Shown here in pieces: positions 33,111 to 43,746 of a stretch of 64,000 nucleotides of DNA. The stretch spans positions 45,881,562-45,945,561 of the forward strand of contig CM046452.1 of assembly GCA_025506515.1 (NCBI GenBank), in the 5' to 3' direction. The translations under genes and the position numbers were made by a program. The stretch comes from Flaveria trinervia. Its lineage: Eukaryota > Streptophyta > Magnoliopsida > Asterales > Asteraceae. Under the pieces are notes generated by a model, which worked only from the letters and a program-made list of their open reading frames with translations, made no database searches and was not told where the DNA came from. The first letter of the stretch is position 1. Each line of letters starts with the position of its first letter.

Positions 33111-33256
33111 GTAATGCCTAGATGTTTATGTAGTTTTAAATCATGTGTAATTGAGTATTGTATTAAACTCATGTACATAATGTTTATATTTAGTTAATGT
33201 GTTACTGTCTTGATTATTGACTAATGGTTGATGGATTTATGTGTTTAATCAAGCAG
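33111..33256 (+). other. Intron 2 of the 3' gene (element I)
   Basis: 146 bp, donor GTAATGCC and acceptor AATCAAGCAG. It is aligned in position and length with introns of elements II and III, and absent from E0. Confidence 0.85.
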
Positions 33257-34345
33257 ATTATTTATCTCAGCAAGATGAGTACGATGTTCCTCCCCTTCAG
33301 CAAATCAAGTCTCAACTGATAATGATACTTGATTTGCAAGGGATTGTCAGGAGGTCTGTGAGTTATTCTCCTGAAGAAGGAGAAATAATTCATGACCTTA
33401 CAGATGAGCAACTAGCTGAGATATTCTGACTGAACCCAGATAAAATAGTGAAGGATGCTCCTACAGTTGACATGGATAATGGTGATGAGCTTAATGATGT
33501 AGACGAGATAGAAATTGAAGACGTCACAGCCCAACATTATCTAGAGTATGCTGACAACGAGGGAAATGTAGTCCACAATCTGGGTGACACTCTTGTCAGT
33601 GATACATTTGAAACACTGGATAAAATGCAGCAAGAGTCAGAGAATAATATGGATCAAAGCCCAAGCCTCGGACACTGATGTCAACATTAAAAAGGCTGAA
33701 TGGATGGCATGTTTTGCAGAGATTAAAGCCCAACACAATGCTCCAAAGCTGAGTGCCTACACCAAGTTCTATAAAGTGAAGAAGCATCACAAGGTGTCAG
33801 GCAAGATTACCACGTGGGCTTATTTTGAAGATCTTAATGTTTATGCTATCAAGAGGGAGAAAGGAATTGAGTGCTTCAGATTCCCACACGATCTGAAGAC
33901 TCTCCCTGGTTTTGAGCTCAACCAGCTGGCCAAACTGAAGCCGTTATATGCTAACCCAAGAAAGATGTCAGGATGGTTTGAAGCTGCTTTGAAAAGAGAG
34001 TACCACACCAGGTCGGTCAACTTCAAACATCAACAACCGAAGAGTTATATCAGAAGGTCTAAAGTTGATGCCATTACTAAAAGCCAAAAATTATGCTGAA
34101 GTGGAGTCCTTCACGCACAATGTCAAGAATCCCTCTAAGGGAAATGCCACAGGACTTCACTCCACACTTCAAGTGGTGGTACTATGACTGGAGAACAGGT
34201 GAGGCGGTCATAGTTCTAAACAGAAATGGAAATATGGAAACTATCAGGGTATTTGACCTAATATGGCTAACTAACTTGTCTTTTGATGATGTCTACAGTT
34301 TATACAAGTGGCCGCTGTTCTATGACGTGTAAGATATTGTACAAG
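33257..34345 (+). pseudogene. 3' gene of element I, exon 3 (5' portion, cut by element II)
   Basis: It encodes LQGIVRRSVSYSPEEGEII (33334), DIDEIEIED-like acidic segments, AEWMACFAEIKAQHNAPK (33699), WFEAALKREYHTR (33975), MSRIPLREMPQDFTPHFKWW (34121) and LYKWPLFYDV (34300). Stops and shifts occur near 33427, 33678 and 34332. Element II interrupts it at 34346 right after the codons for DIVQ. The last 38 codons are at 61498-61613. The C-terminal domain is the best conserved part of the 3' protein across the four copies. Confidence 0.85.
34341..34345. other. Left TSD of element II (ACAAG)
   Basis: It pairs with ACAAA at 61493-61497. The intact sequence in other copies has ACAAG followed by CCCTCCA, so the right copy carries one substitution. 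Confidence 0.85.
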
Positions 34346-35071
34346 TGTTAGGGACCGTGTAGGGGATGATGTACTAACTGATTAACGTGTAAACCGAATC
34401 AAATAGTGTGGAATCCTATTTGATTGGTGATCCAATTAGTGAGAACACAGTAGAAACAATTTTTTTATTGAATCTAACATTAAGAATCGATTAGGAATCG
34501 ATCTACTACTATCTATGTACTTGGAGTATGATCTTAGAGGTCTCTGGATGGCTAGGGTACGTCTAGAGTCGAAGTTGTATTATGCTTACGTTTTCCACGA
34601 ACTAGGTGGTATTTGTAGGTTAGGGTTACTCATTCGTGCGACTGAACCATTTGCATGGTTCATTCATGCGATTAAGCTATGCGGTTCGCACGACTGAGTG
34701 TTCAGTCATGCGTCTGAGTCAGTCGCATGAAGTTGTTCAAGCGTATAGACTATTTAGGCGCATGGACACTCAGTCGCATGGTCATTCGGACGCATGACCA
34801 CTATTGGGGCGCATGGTCCAGTCGGACATGATAACTTCACTTAACCAAGTTTGAATGTATTCATTATTATAACATTATGCATATCAATTCAAACAATCAT
34901 AAAGCTATATAATCTAGTCAATATGCGTTACACAACTCATTAATGAAATACTGAACATTATAAATCCCAACCAAACATTCTCATTTCATTAAGTACCCAA
35001 GAATTACATAAGTGTAAGACATTCAATACATATTACATTAAGATCCGAATCTAGGTACATATGTATCAACA
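34346..35071 (-). repeat. 3' LTR of element II (726 bp)
   Basis: Plus-strand left end TGTTAGGGACCGTG, right end ATGTATCAACA; the adjacent tract AACTCCCCCTT is the polypurine tract in reverse. Array at 34630-34830. The TATA box has decayed to TACAAATA. Confidence 0.92.
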
Positions 35072-35096
35072 AACTCCCCCTTGGACCTAGATCTAT

Positions 35097-35894
35097 CTAT
35101 CGTCTTACCTTCTTCATAACCTCCTCGTACTTCTTGTACTTTTCCTCTCTTGTGTCTCCTGCATGTATTTCAAATGCAAAGAAGAGCCGTATCACATTTT
35201 GGAATTGGAGGGCTTGTACAATATCCTGTGGTTGAGCTCAAAACCAGGTAGAGACTTTAGATCATGCGGGAATCTAACGTAGTCAATACCTTTCTCTCTC
35301 TTTACCGCGTATACATTAAGATCATCAAAATGGGCTCACGTGATAATCTTGCCTGACACCTTATGATGTTTCTTCACATTGTAGAGCTTGGTGTTGACAT
35401 TCTGTTTAGGAGCAGCGTGTTGGGCTCAGATCTCCTTAAAACAAGCAGCCAATTCTGCCTTTCTGATATCAACATCGGTGTTTTAGGTTTGGGCTTGTTC
35501 TTCATCCTTCTCGGACACTTGCTCCATCTTATCTAATATCTCAAATGTATCACCGACCAGGGAGTCACCCAAATTAGGGACCACATTTCCCTCTTTGTCA
35601 GCATACTCGGGATAATGCTCTGCAGTGACGTCCTCGATCTCTATCTCATCACTGTCGTTCATCTCATCGTCACAAGTTTCTACAAAAGTTAGAGCGTCCT
35701 TGACAATCTAATCGGGATTGAGCTTGCACATTTCTGCAATTTTCTTTTCAGTTATATTGTGAATGATCTCTCCTTCTTCAGGAGTGTACATCACCAATCT
35801 CCTAACTATACCTGTACATCAAGAATCATCATGAGCTGAGTCTTGATCTGTTGGAGGCGAGCAACATCATGTTCATCCCTCTGAAAGTTTGGAT
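35097..35894 (-). pseudogene. 3' gene of element II, exon 3, with internal deletion
   Basis: It follows intron 2 on the minus strand. It shows the LQGIVRRxV-like start near 35810, the acidic EIEDVTAEH-like segment near 35640, AxWAHFDDLNVYA-like residues near 35310 and LPGFELN near 35250. The sequence then jumps to DIVQALQFQNVIR near 35215, so roughly 400 bp encoding the conserved WYYDW region is missing, compared with 59343-59750 of element III. It ends at TAG 35099-35097, next to the polypurine tract. Confidence 0.82.
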
Positions 35895-36039
35895 CTGCTT
35901 GATTTATACATGTAACACAACAATCATTAGTTAATAATCAAGACAGAAATACCAACATTAAATATAAACATTCATTACATTAATGAGATACAAGATTCGA
36001 ATACATATTATTTAAATAAAGTAAATAACTAAATATTAC
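35895..36039 (-). other. Intron 2 of the 3' gene (element II)
   Basis: 145 bp. Donor GATAAGA/GTAATATT at 36039 and acceptor AATCAAGCAG at 35895. The exon edges match the uninterrupted sequence of E0 at 601-618. Confidence 0.88.
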
Positions 36040-36226
36040 TCTTATCCTGTATCCTCTGCTCTTCTGCTACTAGGGCGGATGTGGAGGCACTCTGATCTTG
36101 AGTCCTTTTGGTCCTCCGTTCGCTTGCAGATTGGCACCTGCATCAGAAGAATCCTCTTCATCATCATCAACATCTGCATCTGTATCACCCTCGTGATCAT
36201 CACCATCATCATCATCATAATCACTC

Positions 36227-36267
<41 letters not shown>

Positions 36268-38011
36268 TTCTCCGTCTCCTTCTCCGATCTTCAAGGGCTC
36301 TTCTAACAAGATAGTCTTGTTTGTAGCCTCCAGCATCTCAATCTTCTTGGCATGTTGCTCCTAGAGCTGAGACATCTGCTGAGCCTGCTGACCATCAATC
36401 AAGCTTGCTGAGATTATACAACAGTAAGATCTACTAACTGATGAATCTGTGCAGTTTTCTCGTCATCGGCTGCTAACAGATGCATTACCATATGGTTTAG
36501 CACCGATAGCTGGTCCTCTACCCCAAAGGGAGGTAGAGGTGATTCAGATGTATATGGAGAGAAGGATGATGGTGCAGTTGGATGGCTAGTGGTGGTGGTG
36601 GTGGCAATGTGAAGATTGGGGGTAATATAGATGAAGGTGGTGGTGGAGTGGGTGTGGTAGATATGGTGGTAGTAGTGGTGGTAGGTGGAGTGGTGGTAGT
36701 GGATGGAGTAGTGGTGGTAGGTGGAGTGGTGGTAGGTGGAGTGGTGGTAGTGATGGTAGTAGTGGTGGTGGTGATGAAGGTCAGTCTTCTCTTCTTCTTC
36801 TTCAAGCCGTGGGGCTAAGCCATCCTTTTTTTCCTCGAGCCTTTCGAGGAGGATGCTCCCCCTGGAACACAGCTTGGCCGATCGGAAGCAAAGGTAGGAT
36901 CCATGTCATTCTCTTCCGACCCGCCAGGGCATTCACCAACCGCCCGGAGCGCTCGCTCTGTGGCAACCACCTTGCTTCCAACAGTCCGAGTGAGGGGCTC
37001 CTCATCTGTATCCTCCTCCTCATCAGGTTGGAAATCCTGATGGAATCCAGCATCCTTAGTATCTCTGTGGGTGGGTGCTGGAGATGCTATATCAATAGTG
37101 GGGGCCCTCGGTTGAGTGGGCACTGCATCTCCACCAGCACTGTTGTCGTCGTTATCTGAATCATCATCTGGGAGCTCGATCTACTCGGTAGTTGAGTCGC
37201 TGTTGTCGTGGCACCACTTTCTTCGTGACGGCGCCATAAAGTCTTCACTGCCCAGATGCCCAAACAGTCGCCTCACAGGGGGTTTCACTTATTTCCCTGT
37301 ATACCTTCATCCGACCCAAGGTGGTATCATCCATCACCTCGAGTGCTACCGCATCCTCCTTCTCCTTTGGCAACGAAGGGAGATTTTGGTCAATGATCAT
37401 CTGCATGAATCGAGGGTATATGCAAAAGCCCTCCTTGCCCTTGGCCTCTATGTTCTCTACCAGGTAGGTGAAGATCATCCTAGAGAAGCTGAACGGATGG
37501 TTTAGCACCAACACCACATAGGCGTTTTGTATCCGATGAGACAGCTCATCGAACCCCCCCTTCCGTGAGGCAATGCACTTGAGCAGCACATGGGCTAAGT
37601 ACTTAAACTGAGGACACAGGTTGCTCTTGTTGAGCACACTTGAGTTGATGTCCCCAGAGTACTTGCCCCGCATCAAACAGCCTCGTACTATCAGTGGATG
37701 TAGTCGGGTAGGGCAGTCAGCATCATCCCCGAGCTCTAATAGTGTCCTGAGATCATCCTCATTGATCTCTGTGGGCTGACCAAAAATAGAACTCCTAATC
37801 CAGTGGGGCTCTGAAGTCCTGTCAACAACTGCGCCTTCCCAGAAGGCCCGCTGAATCGAGCGATAGGGTGTGCACGGAGTCGAGATGGCACGGAAGATCC
37901 TCGATCTCCATAGAAAAGTACTAATGCCCGAGAAGTCAGCTGCATTGCTGGATGTCAGATCCAGATATGCACAGATGTTGTGCTGGTGCTGATAGTCCAA
38001 CGACTAGCCAT
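36040..38011 (-). pseudogene. 3' gene of element II, exon 2 (N-terminal domain best preserved here)
   Basis: ATG at 38011-38009 lies immediately after the intron-1 acceptor; one indel soon after shifts frame. From 38000 to 37245 the frame is open for 251 codons and shows HNICAYLDLTSSNAADF, STPCTPYRSIQRAFWEGA, FKYLAHVLLKCIASRKGG, IQNAYVVLVLNHPFSF, GFCIYPRFMQMIIDQN and DDTTLGRMKVYR. After a frame change come an acidic linker, VGSKVVATERALRAVGE (36960), RKKRMA-PHGLKKKKRRL (36835-36785, one stop), a Thr/Pro-rich tract and the Asp-rich tract (36290-36150). No signal peptide or membrane segment is seen. The basic patch could be a nuclear localisation signal. Confidence 0.82.
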
Positions 38012-38477
38012 CTGTTACACAATGAATATAAACATTAGTGTCAGTCAATAAGTAATGAACTTAATCATTTTAACATGAAATTCCCTATTCTGTCGTGCGA
38101 ATGACAACGTGCGACTGAGATCTAGTCGTGCGAATGACCTCATACGTATGACTTAACATGCGACTAAGCTCATACATATGCTATCTCATCCGGTTACACC
38201 AGTCGTGCGACTGAAGATCATCATATTGTCAATTCGCATGACAGACTGACTGTTCAATTCAAAATCAAATTTTCAGCAATCTTTAATGTTACAAGTCGTG
38301 GTTTGGCTCATTAGACTTGCAATTCACTGACAAAACACATTATAACGTTTAATTGCACAATGGACTTAGTTTTATTAGTTTATTTGTCAATGTAAGTCAC
38401 GGTTTCTTTTAGGGTTCATATCAGTCGATTTTGGGCATAAATCAATGGATATTTTCATAGATTGCACCGCATTATAC
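38012..38477 (-). other. Intron 1 of the 3' gene (element II)
   Basis: 466 bp. Donor ACAG/GTATAATGCGG at 38477 and acceptor GTGTAACAG at 38012, directly before the ATG. It contains a half-site array at 38085-38230. Confidence 0.72.
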
Positions 38478-38617
38478 CTGTGTAGTCAATAGAAATCGTC
38501 AGTACATAACAAACAATGGTCTTGAAGGCTAAAATGTAAATTTGGCAGAGTAATGGTATATTCGTGCGATGTAGAGGCAATTTGGGAGTGATGACCCACT
38601 GCGAGCGACTCACCCTC

Positions 38618-39132
38618 TATTTATACTAGGGTTTACTTTCAGTCGTGCGACTGAGCTCAGTCGCATTGTTGATTCATGCGACTGAAGATCAGTCGTGCGA
38701 CTAGCACAGTCTGTCACCTTCAGTCGTGTGACTAGAAGTCAGTCGTGCGACTGGGTCATTCGGTCACCTTCATCCATGCGGTTAGCACATTTTAGTCATT
38801 TTGATGGTCTAATCGCACATATGTCCCATACGTGTGGGTTAATCGTGCGATTTGGCACATTCGTATCCTCCAATCGTACGACTGGTCCATGCTCATGGTC
38901 CAGTCGTGCGAATGAATCATACTCATGGTTTTCGACTTTATGACCATTTTACATTTTACACCGTTTTAAACCGTTGATTTAACATTATGAACCTTTGATC
39001 ATCTCAGACATGAACATTTTAACTTGAAAAACTTTTGACCACCTCAGACGTGATCATTTTAAAAATATTTTGTCACCTTAGACGTGACCCAATTTTTATT
39101 TGAAAGCACGTGTGGTCACCTCAGACGTGACC
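38618..39132 (-). promoter_or_regulatory. Internal promoter of the 3' gene (element II)
   Basis: On the minus strand, four dyads of the GGTCACGTCTGAGGTGACC type (near 39132-39114, 39089-39071, 39055-39037 and 39014-38996) precede the half-site array (38930-38638) and TATAAATA at 38625-38618. Exon 1 then runs to the donor at 38477. Confidence 0.65.
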
Positions 39133-40545
39133 GTTTAGATGATAAGGTTCCCATCAACATCCATGACATAGTCCAATATTAAACAAACTGAAATTGACAA
39201 ACATTATACATAAATGAAGGAAATAACACTGAAACTTAAAACAAAGACATGTTTTTGTGTTTTTGTGAGGGCTAAATCCTAAGATGTAAATATAAGAAAT
39301 TATTTATTTGAAAAGGTAGCTTCAATTCATTTAAACCATACATGGACCAATTCAATTTTGGAATCATACAGGATATTCAAATTGTTCAGGACAAGTTATC
39401 TAAAACCTTTGATGCTCTATTCTTGTTTTTCATCTAGAGTCATTTAGCAAATTTAGGAAAACATACTAGTACTATTAGGTCCCCACACTGATTTGAACTT
39501 TCAAGAATTGTAGCCATAATTATTGTTAGTATACTTGTCCTCTTAAATCCATACACATGGACTTTCAACACAGATTGGTGATGTTTAAGGTTTGTTTATT
39601 TCAACTAGCATTTGTGGATCCCACACTTATAGGGTAATCAACATTCCTCAGGAGATTTTTGAGCAGTCTCAGGGTAGTATTCAAGAAAAAAATATTCTTA
39701 GAACTTTCAAAGAGAAGCCAAGCCTCAGGTCCGTGCCATCACACAACAGAGAGGCGGCAAACAACAATGAATTCTAGAATATATAGGTTATGCTTATCCT
39801 CAGGTCATTGCCACCGCATTGCAGAGAGGCACATAACCTATCTTCTTGTTTGAGGAATTTCATTCTTTTTGCACAGATCTCACCAACAACATAGGTTATC
39901 AGTTTAATTGTATTTGTATTTTTTATGTGCTCTTTCTCATGCTTTGGTCTTACACACACATTCGTGGCGTTTATTTTGCTCGTCACCCCTTATTGGAATC
40001 TTGTTGATTGTGTTAGCCAGGGATACGGTGTTACCCACAGCTAGTCAAACATTTTGGTTTTAGTCTTGAGATCACCAGAAAGGTCTAGTCATCTATTTTG
40101 TTGAATCTACCGACATATCATCTGTGGTCTAGCAACCTCTAGGTCTACTTTCTTTGTGTTACCTTAGTAGTAGCTAGCTTGTCTAGCATATTTCCTTTTA
40201 TATTGCTCAGACTACACAGACTTATACTTGAGCTTTGCATCTTTTCCAACTTAAATGTTAAAGTCCCAAATGGTTTGCTCCTATTTACTATCATATTCCA
40301 AAGATTGAATCGGTATCACACATACGATCTTATTTTTATCAGCTACCTCTCCTCCTCCCTCGTTTTTTTATTATTTTTTTAATACTATCTAAACCTATTC
40401 TCCCCCTAAAATTTTAAAACCATAATGGATTAGCGTTTTAGGATTTTAATAGGCAAAGAAATAAGAACAATTTTAATTAATCTACTTAAAATTAAGCAAA
40501 TAAAATAAAGAAATTGAAAAATAAAAATGTACAAGACGCATCGGA
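39133..40545 (-). other. Conserved non-coding spacer after pol of element II
   Basis: No coding region is seen. It includes the polypurine-like AATTTTAGGGGGAGAATA (minus strand, near 40410) and the paired 33-bp repeats at 39798-39830 and 39723-39755. Confidence 0.72.
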
Positions 40546-43500
40546 CTACACATAGTCATCTTCAGGAATGACCTTACTTTTCTTTTTAACGTCGTTGACC
40601 TCTAACAGATATAGAAAACGTGGTTTGTCAAAAGCCTTTGTATAAAGGTCAGCACGTTGAAAATTTGTGTTTATTTTTACCACATCGATTAAGTTCTTTT
40701 CAAAGCAATCACGTATAAAGTGATATTTAATTCTGATGTGTTTGGTCTTCGGATGTTGTACCGGATTTTGAGTGACTGCAATTGCAGCAGAGTTATCAAC
40801 AAAGATAGGAGTGGAAGAGAATTTCAAACCGTAATCCCGCATTTGCTGTTGAATCCATATGATTTGTGAACAACAACTTGTAGCAACAACGTATTCAACT
40901 TCACAGGTTGACAATGCAACCGAGGTCTGCTTCTTACACTGCCAGGCTACTAATCTTCTCCCAAAGAACTGACACCCTGCTGATGTAGATTTGTAGTTCA
41001 TCTTGCAGCCCCTTAATCCGAGTCGCTGTACGCCGTAAGCTCAAAGTCATCATCATGAGGATACCACAACCCAAGTATGGGTGTACCCTTCAGATAAAGA
41101 AAAATCCTTTTGACCCTAATAAGATGGTTCACCTTAGGCTTTGCCTGATATCATGAACATAAACATGTAGCATACATGATATCAGGTCGTGAGGCAGTGA
41201 GATACATGAGAGATCCAATCATCCCTCGGTACATACTGCTTCAAACTCTTTACATAATTCTTCGTTCTTGGAACCGAAGATTATGTCATCAACATAGATT
41301 TGTACCAATAGTAAATCCCCATCTTTTTCCTTGATAATCAATGTACTGTCATGACTCCCCTCCAAAAACCGTGTTTCACAAGATGATCGAGAGTTTCTCA
41401 TACCAGGCCCTCGGAGCTTGATGAAGCCCGTATAGCGCCTTGTCGAGTTTGTAGACTCTGTCCTGATGATAAAGATCCTCAAATCCCTCGGGTTGACTGA
41501 CATACACTGTCTCTCAGATCTCACCATGAAGGAATGCACTCTTCACCTCTACTTGATAAACTTTAATCTTCATATAAGATGCATAGGCAAGGAAGATGCG
41601 GATTGCTTCCATTCTTGCAACGGGTACAAACACTTCATTGTAGTCAACACCCTCAACTTTTTGAAATCCCTGAATAACAAGCCGAGCCTTGTTTCTGATG
41701 ATCACTCCTTGATCCTCTTTCTTGCATTTCAAGACCCATTTGGTGCCAATGACCTTAGCACCTTTAGGTCTATCCACTAGAGTCCATACCCCCAACTTCT
41801 TGAACTGAGAAGTTCTTCTTGCATGGCACTCACCCATGCCTCATCATTCAGGGCTTCACTAACATACTTTGGCTCAAACTGAGACACAAAGCAACGATAG
41901 GCACCATCATGAAGGTATCCCTTTTCCATCACAGAGGAATAATCAGCTGAGTACAACTGATTTCTAGTCTGAACTCCTGATCTCACATCTCTTATGACAT
42001 TATCCAAAGGATGATAGACATTTAGACGTGAGCCGGGAGTTGTTGGAACAACCACCTCAGAATCAAGATTGTGAACATTTGGTTCTAGATATGAGGCAAT
42101 AAGAGTTTGAGGTTTAGAATGCTCAGAAGCATCATTGTCAGATGCTTGTGGACTTGTGGTAGTCGGAACATGTTCATCCTTGTTGTTTTGATCATTTTCT
42201 ACATTTCTTCATCAGAGGAAGAGTCACTGACATCAAGTGCTCCCCTTGAATTGGTAGATGATTGACTTTGCGAACCGGATGGCGTTGAATCTTGAGACGG
42301 TGTTGTTCAAGACATCATACATCATCTTGTTTGCCAACTCGTCTTCGGAAGTGGAGAGGAGGTATGTTGAAGGAATTGAAGAATCCATCATTGTCAAGGA
42401 AGTAAGCAGGCCTTTTCCAGCAGGTAGTGTGGTGTATCTTGAACATCAACATTACACCACACCTTACTTGACCCGTTGAGTTGTTGTAAACTCTCTTGTT
42501 TGGTATGTTGTATCCTAGAAAGATCCCTTCATCAACCTTCTCACTGAATTTTCCCTCCTGAGTCTTTTTCAGCAAGGTGCACGGGGCGCCAAACGGCTCG
42601 AGATACTCTAAGTTAGGTTTACGTCGTTGTAATAACTCGTAACACGTTTTTCCATGGCATTTAACTACCAGAACTCGATTGAGCATATAACATGCATTTG
42701 CAACTGCCTCATTCCAGAATTGAATAGGCAGTTTCGAGTATGCTAGCATAGTCCGTGCGGTCTCTATCAAGCTGCGATTCTTCTGTTTAGCAACACCATT
42801 CATCTGAGGAGTGCAGGCAGAGGTAAATTGATGCATAATTCCCTTTTCCTTGCAGTAGGCCTCCATCCACTGATTCTTGAACTTGGTTTGTTGTCTGAGC
42901 GCACTTGTCATACTTTCAGCTTGTATAGGGATTCCAGTGTAGTTACTAATTCCTTGAAGGGTTCAAATTTTTCTGATTTGGACTTTAGAAACATTACCCA
43001 AGAGAATCTTGAGTAGTCATCTGAAACTACGTAGTAGTACAAGTCAACTGCGATGCTTCTTGTACTGACTGGACCAAACAGATCCATGTGAAGAAGCTCA
43101 AGAGGTAGTTCTGTGGAATGAACTTTCTTTTCCTTATGAGACTTCTTCATCTGTTTGCCCTTCTTGCATGTAACACAGAAATCCGGGAGTTGGAAGTTTT
43201 TGATGTTCATTCCCCTCACTAGATCATTTTGAATCAAGTGATTCATCTTCCTCGGATTTATGTGTCTCATTATCCTATGCCAGGAGATGGAATCCTTCTC
43301 AGTAGCTTTGGACAAGAAGCACTGAACTTCATGATCCGTTGTGGAGGCCTTTGAAAGATCCAAGACATAAATATCATTATATCTTGAAGATGACATTAGG
43401 ACTTGGTCCTCCGGGATCACATAGTCCTTCTTCAGAACGTAGCACTTCTTGTTGTCAAAGACTACTTAGAGGCCTTTATCACATATTTGAGAAACAGAAA

Positions 43501-43746
43501 GTAGGTTATTTTGTAATTGTTGGACATAGTTTACCTTGTCAAACTTAACTTTCTGATTTCCCACTTCCCCTTGGGTGTGATGTACCCGCCTTTGTTTCCA
43601 GCAAATGAAACATGCCCTCCTTTGATTTGTCTAACGTTTGATAAGAGAGCTCTATTCCCCATCATGTGCCTGGATGCTCCGCTTTCTACAATCCACGTGT
43701 TAGTCTCAGCACTATAGTGAACACCCTGCACATTCAATGAAAACAT
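40546..43746 (-). pseudogene. pol: pol of element II (protease, integrase, RT, RNase H; degenerate)
   Basis: The start ATG at 43746 overlaps the gag stop (TAATG). Protease has WIVESGASRHMMGN, with Glu in place of catalytic Asp. Integrase has SWHRIMRHINPRKMNHLIQN, LLHMDLFGPVSTRS and NRSLIETARTMLAYSKLP (43300-42700). RT has WVLKCKKEDQGVIIRNKARL, VYQVEVKSAFLHGEI and YVDDIIFGSK (41740-41260). A deletion just after YVDDI removes part of RT near 41220. RNase H has CKKQTSVALSTCEVEYV (40946-40900). It ends NVKKKSKVIPEDDYV at 40546. Several frameshifts make it inactive. Confidence 0.88.
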
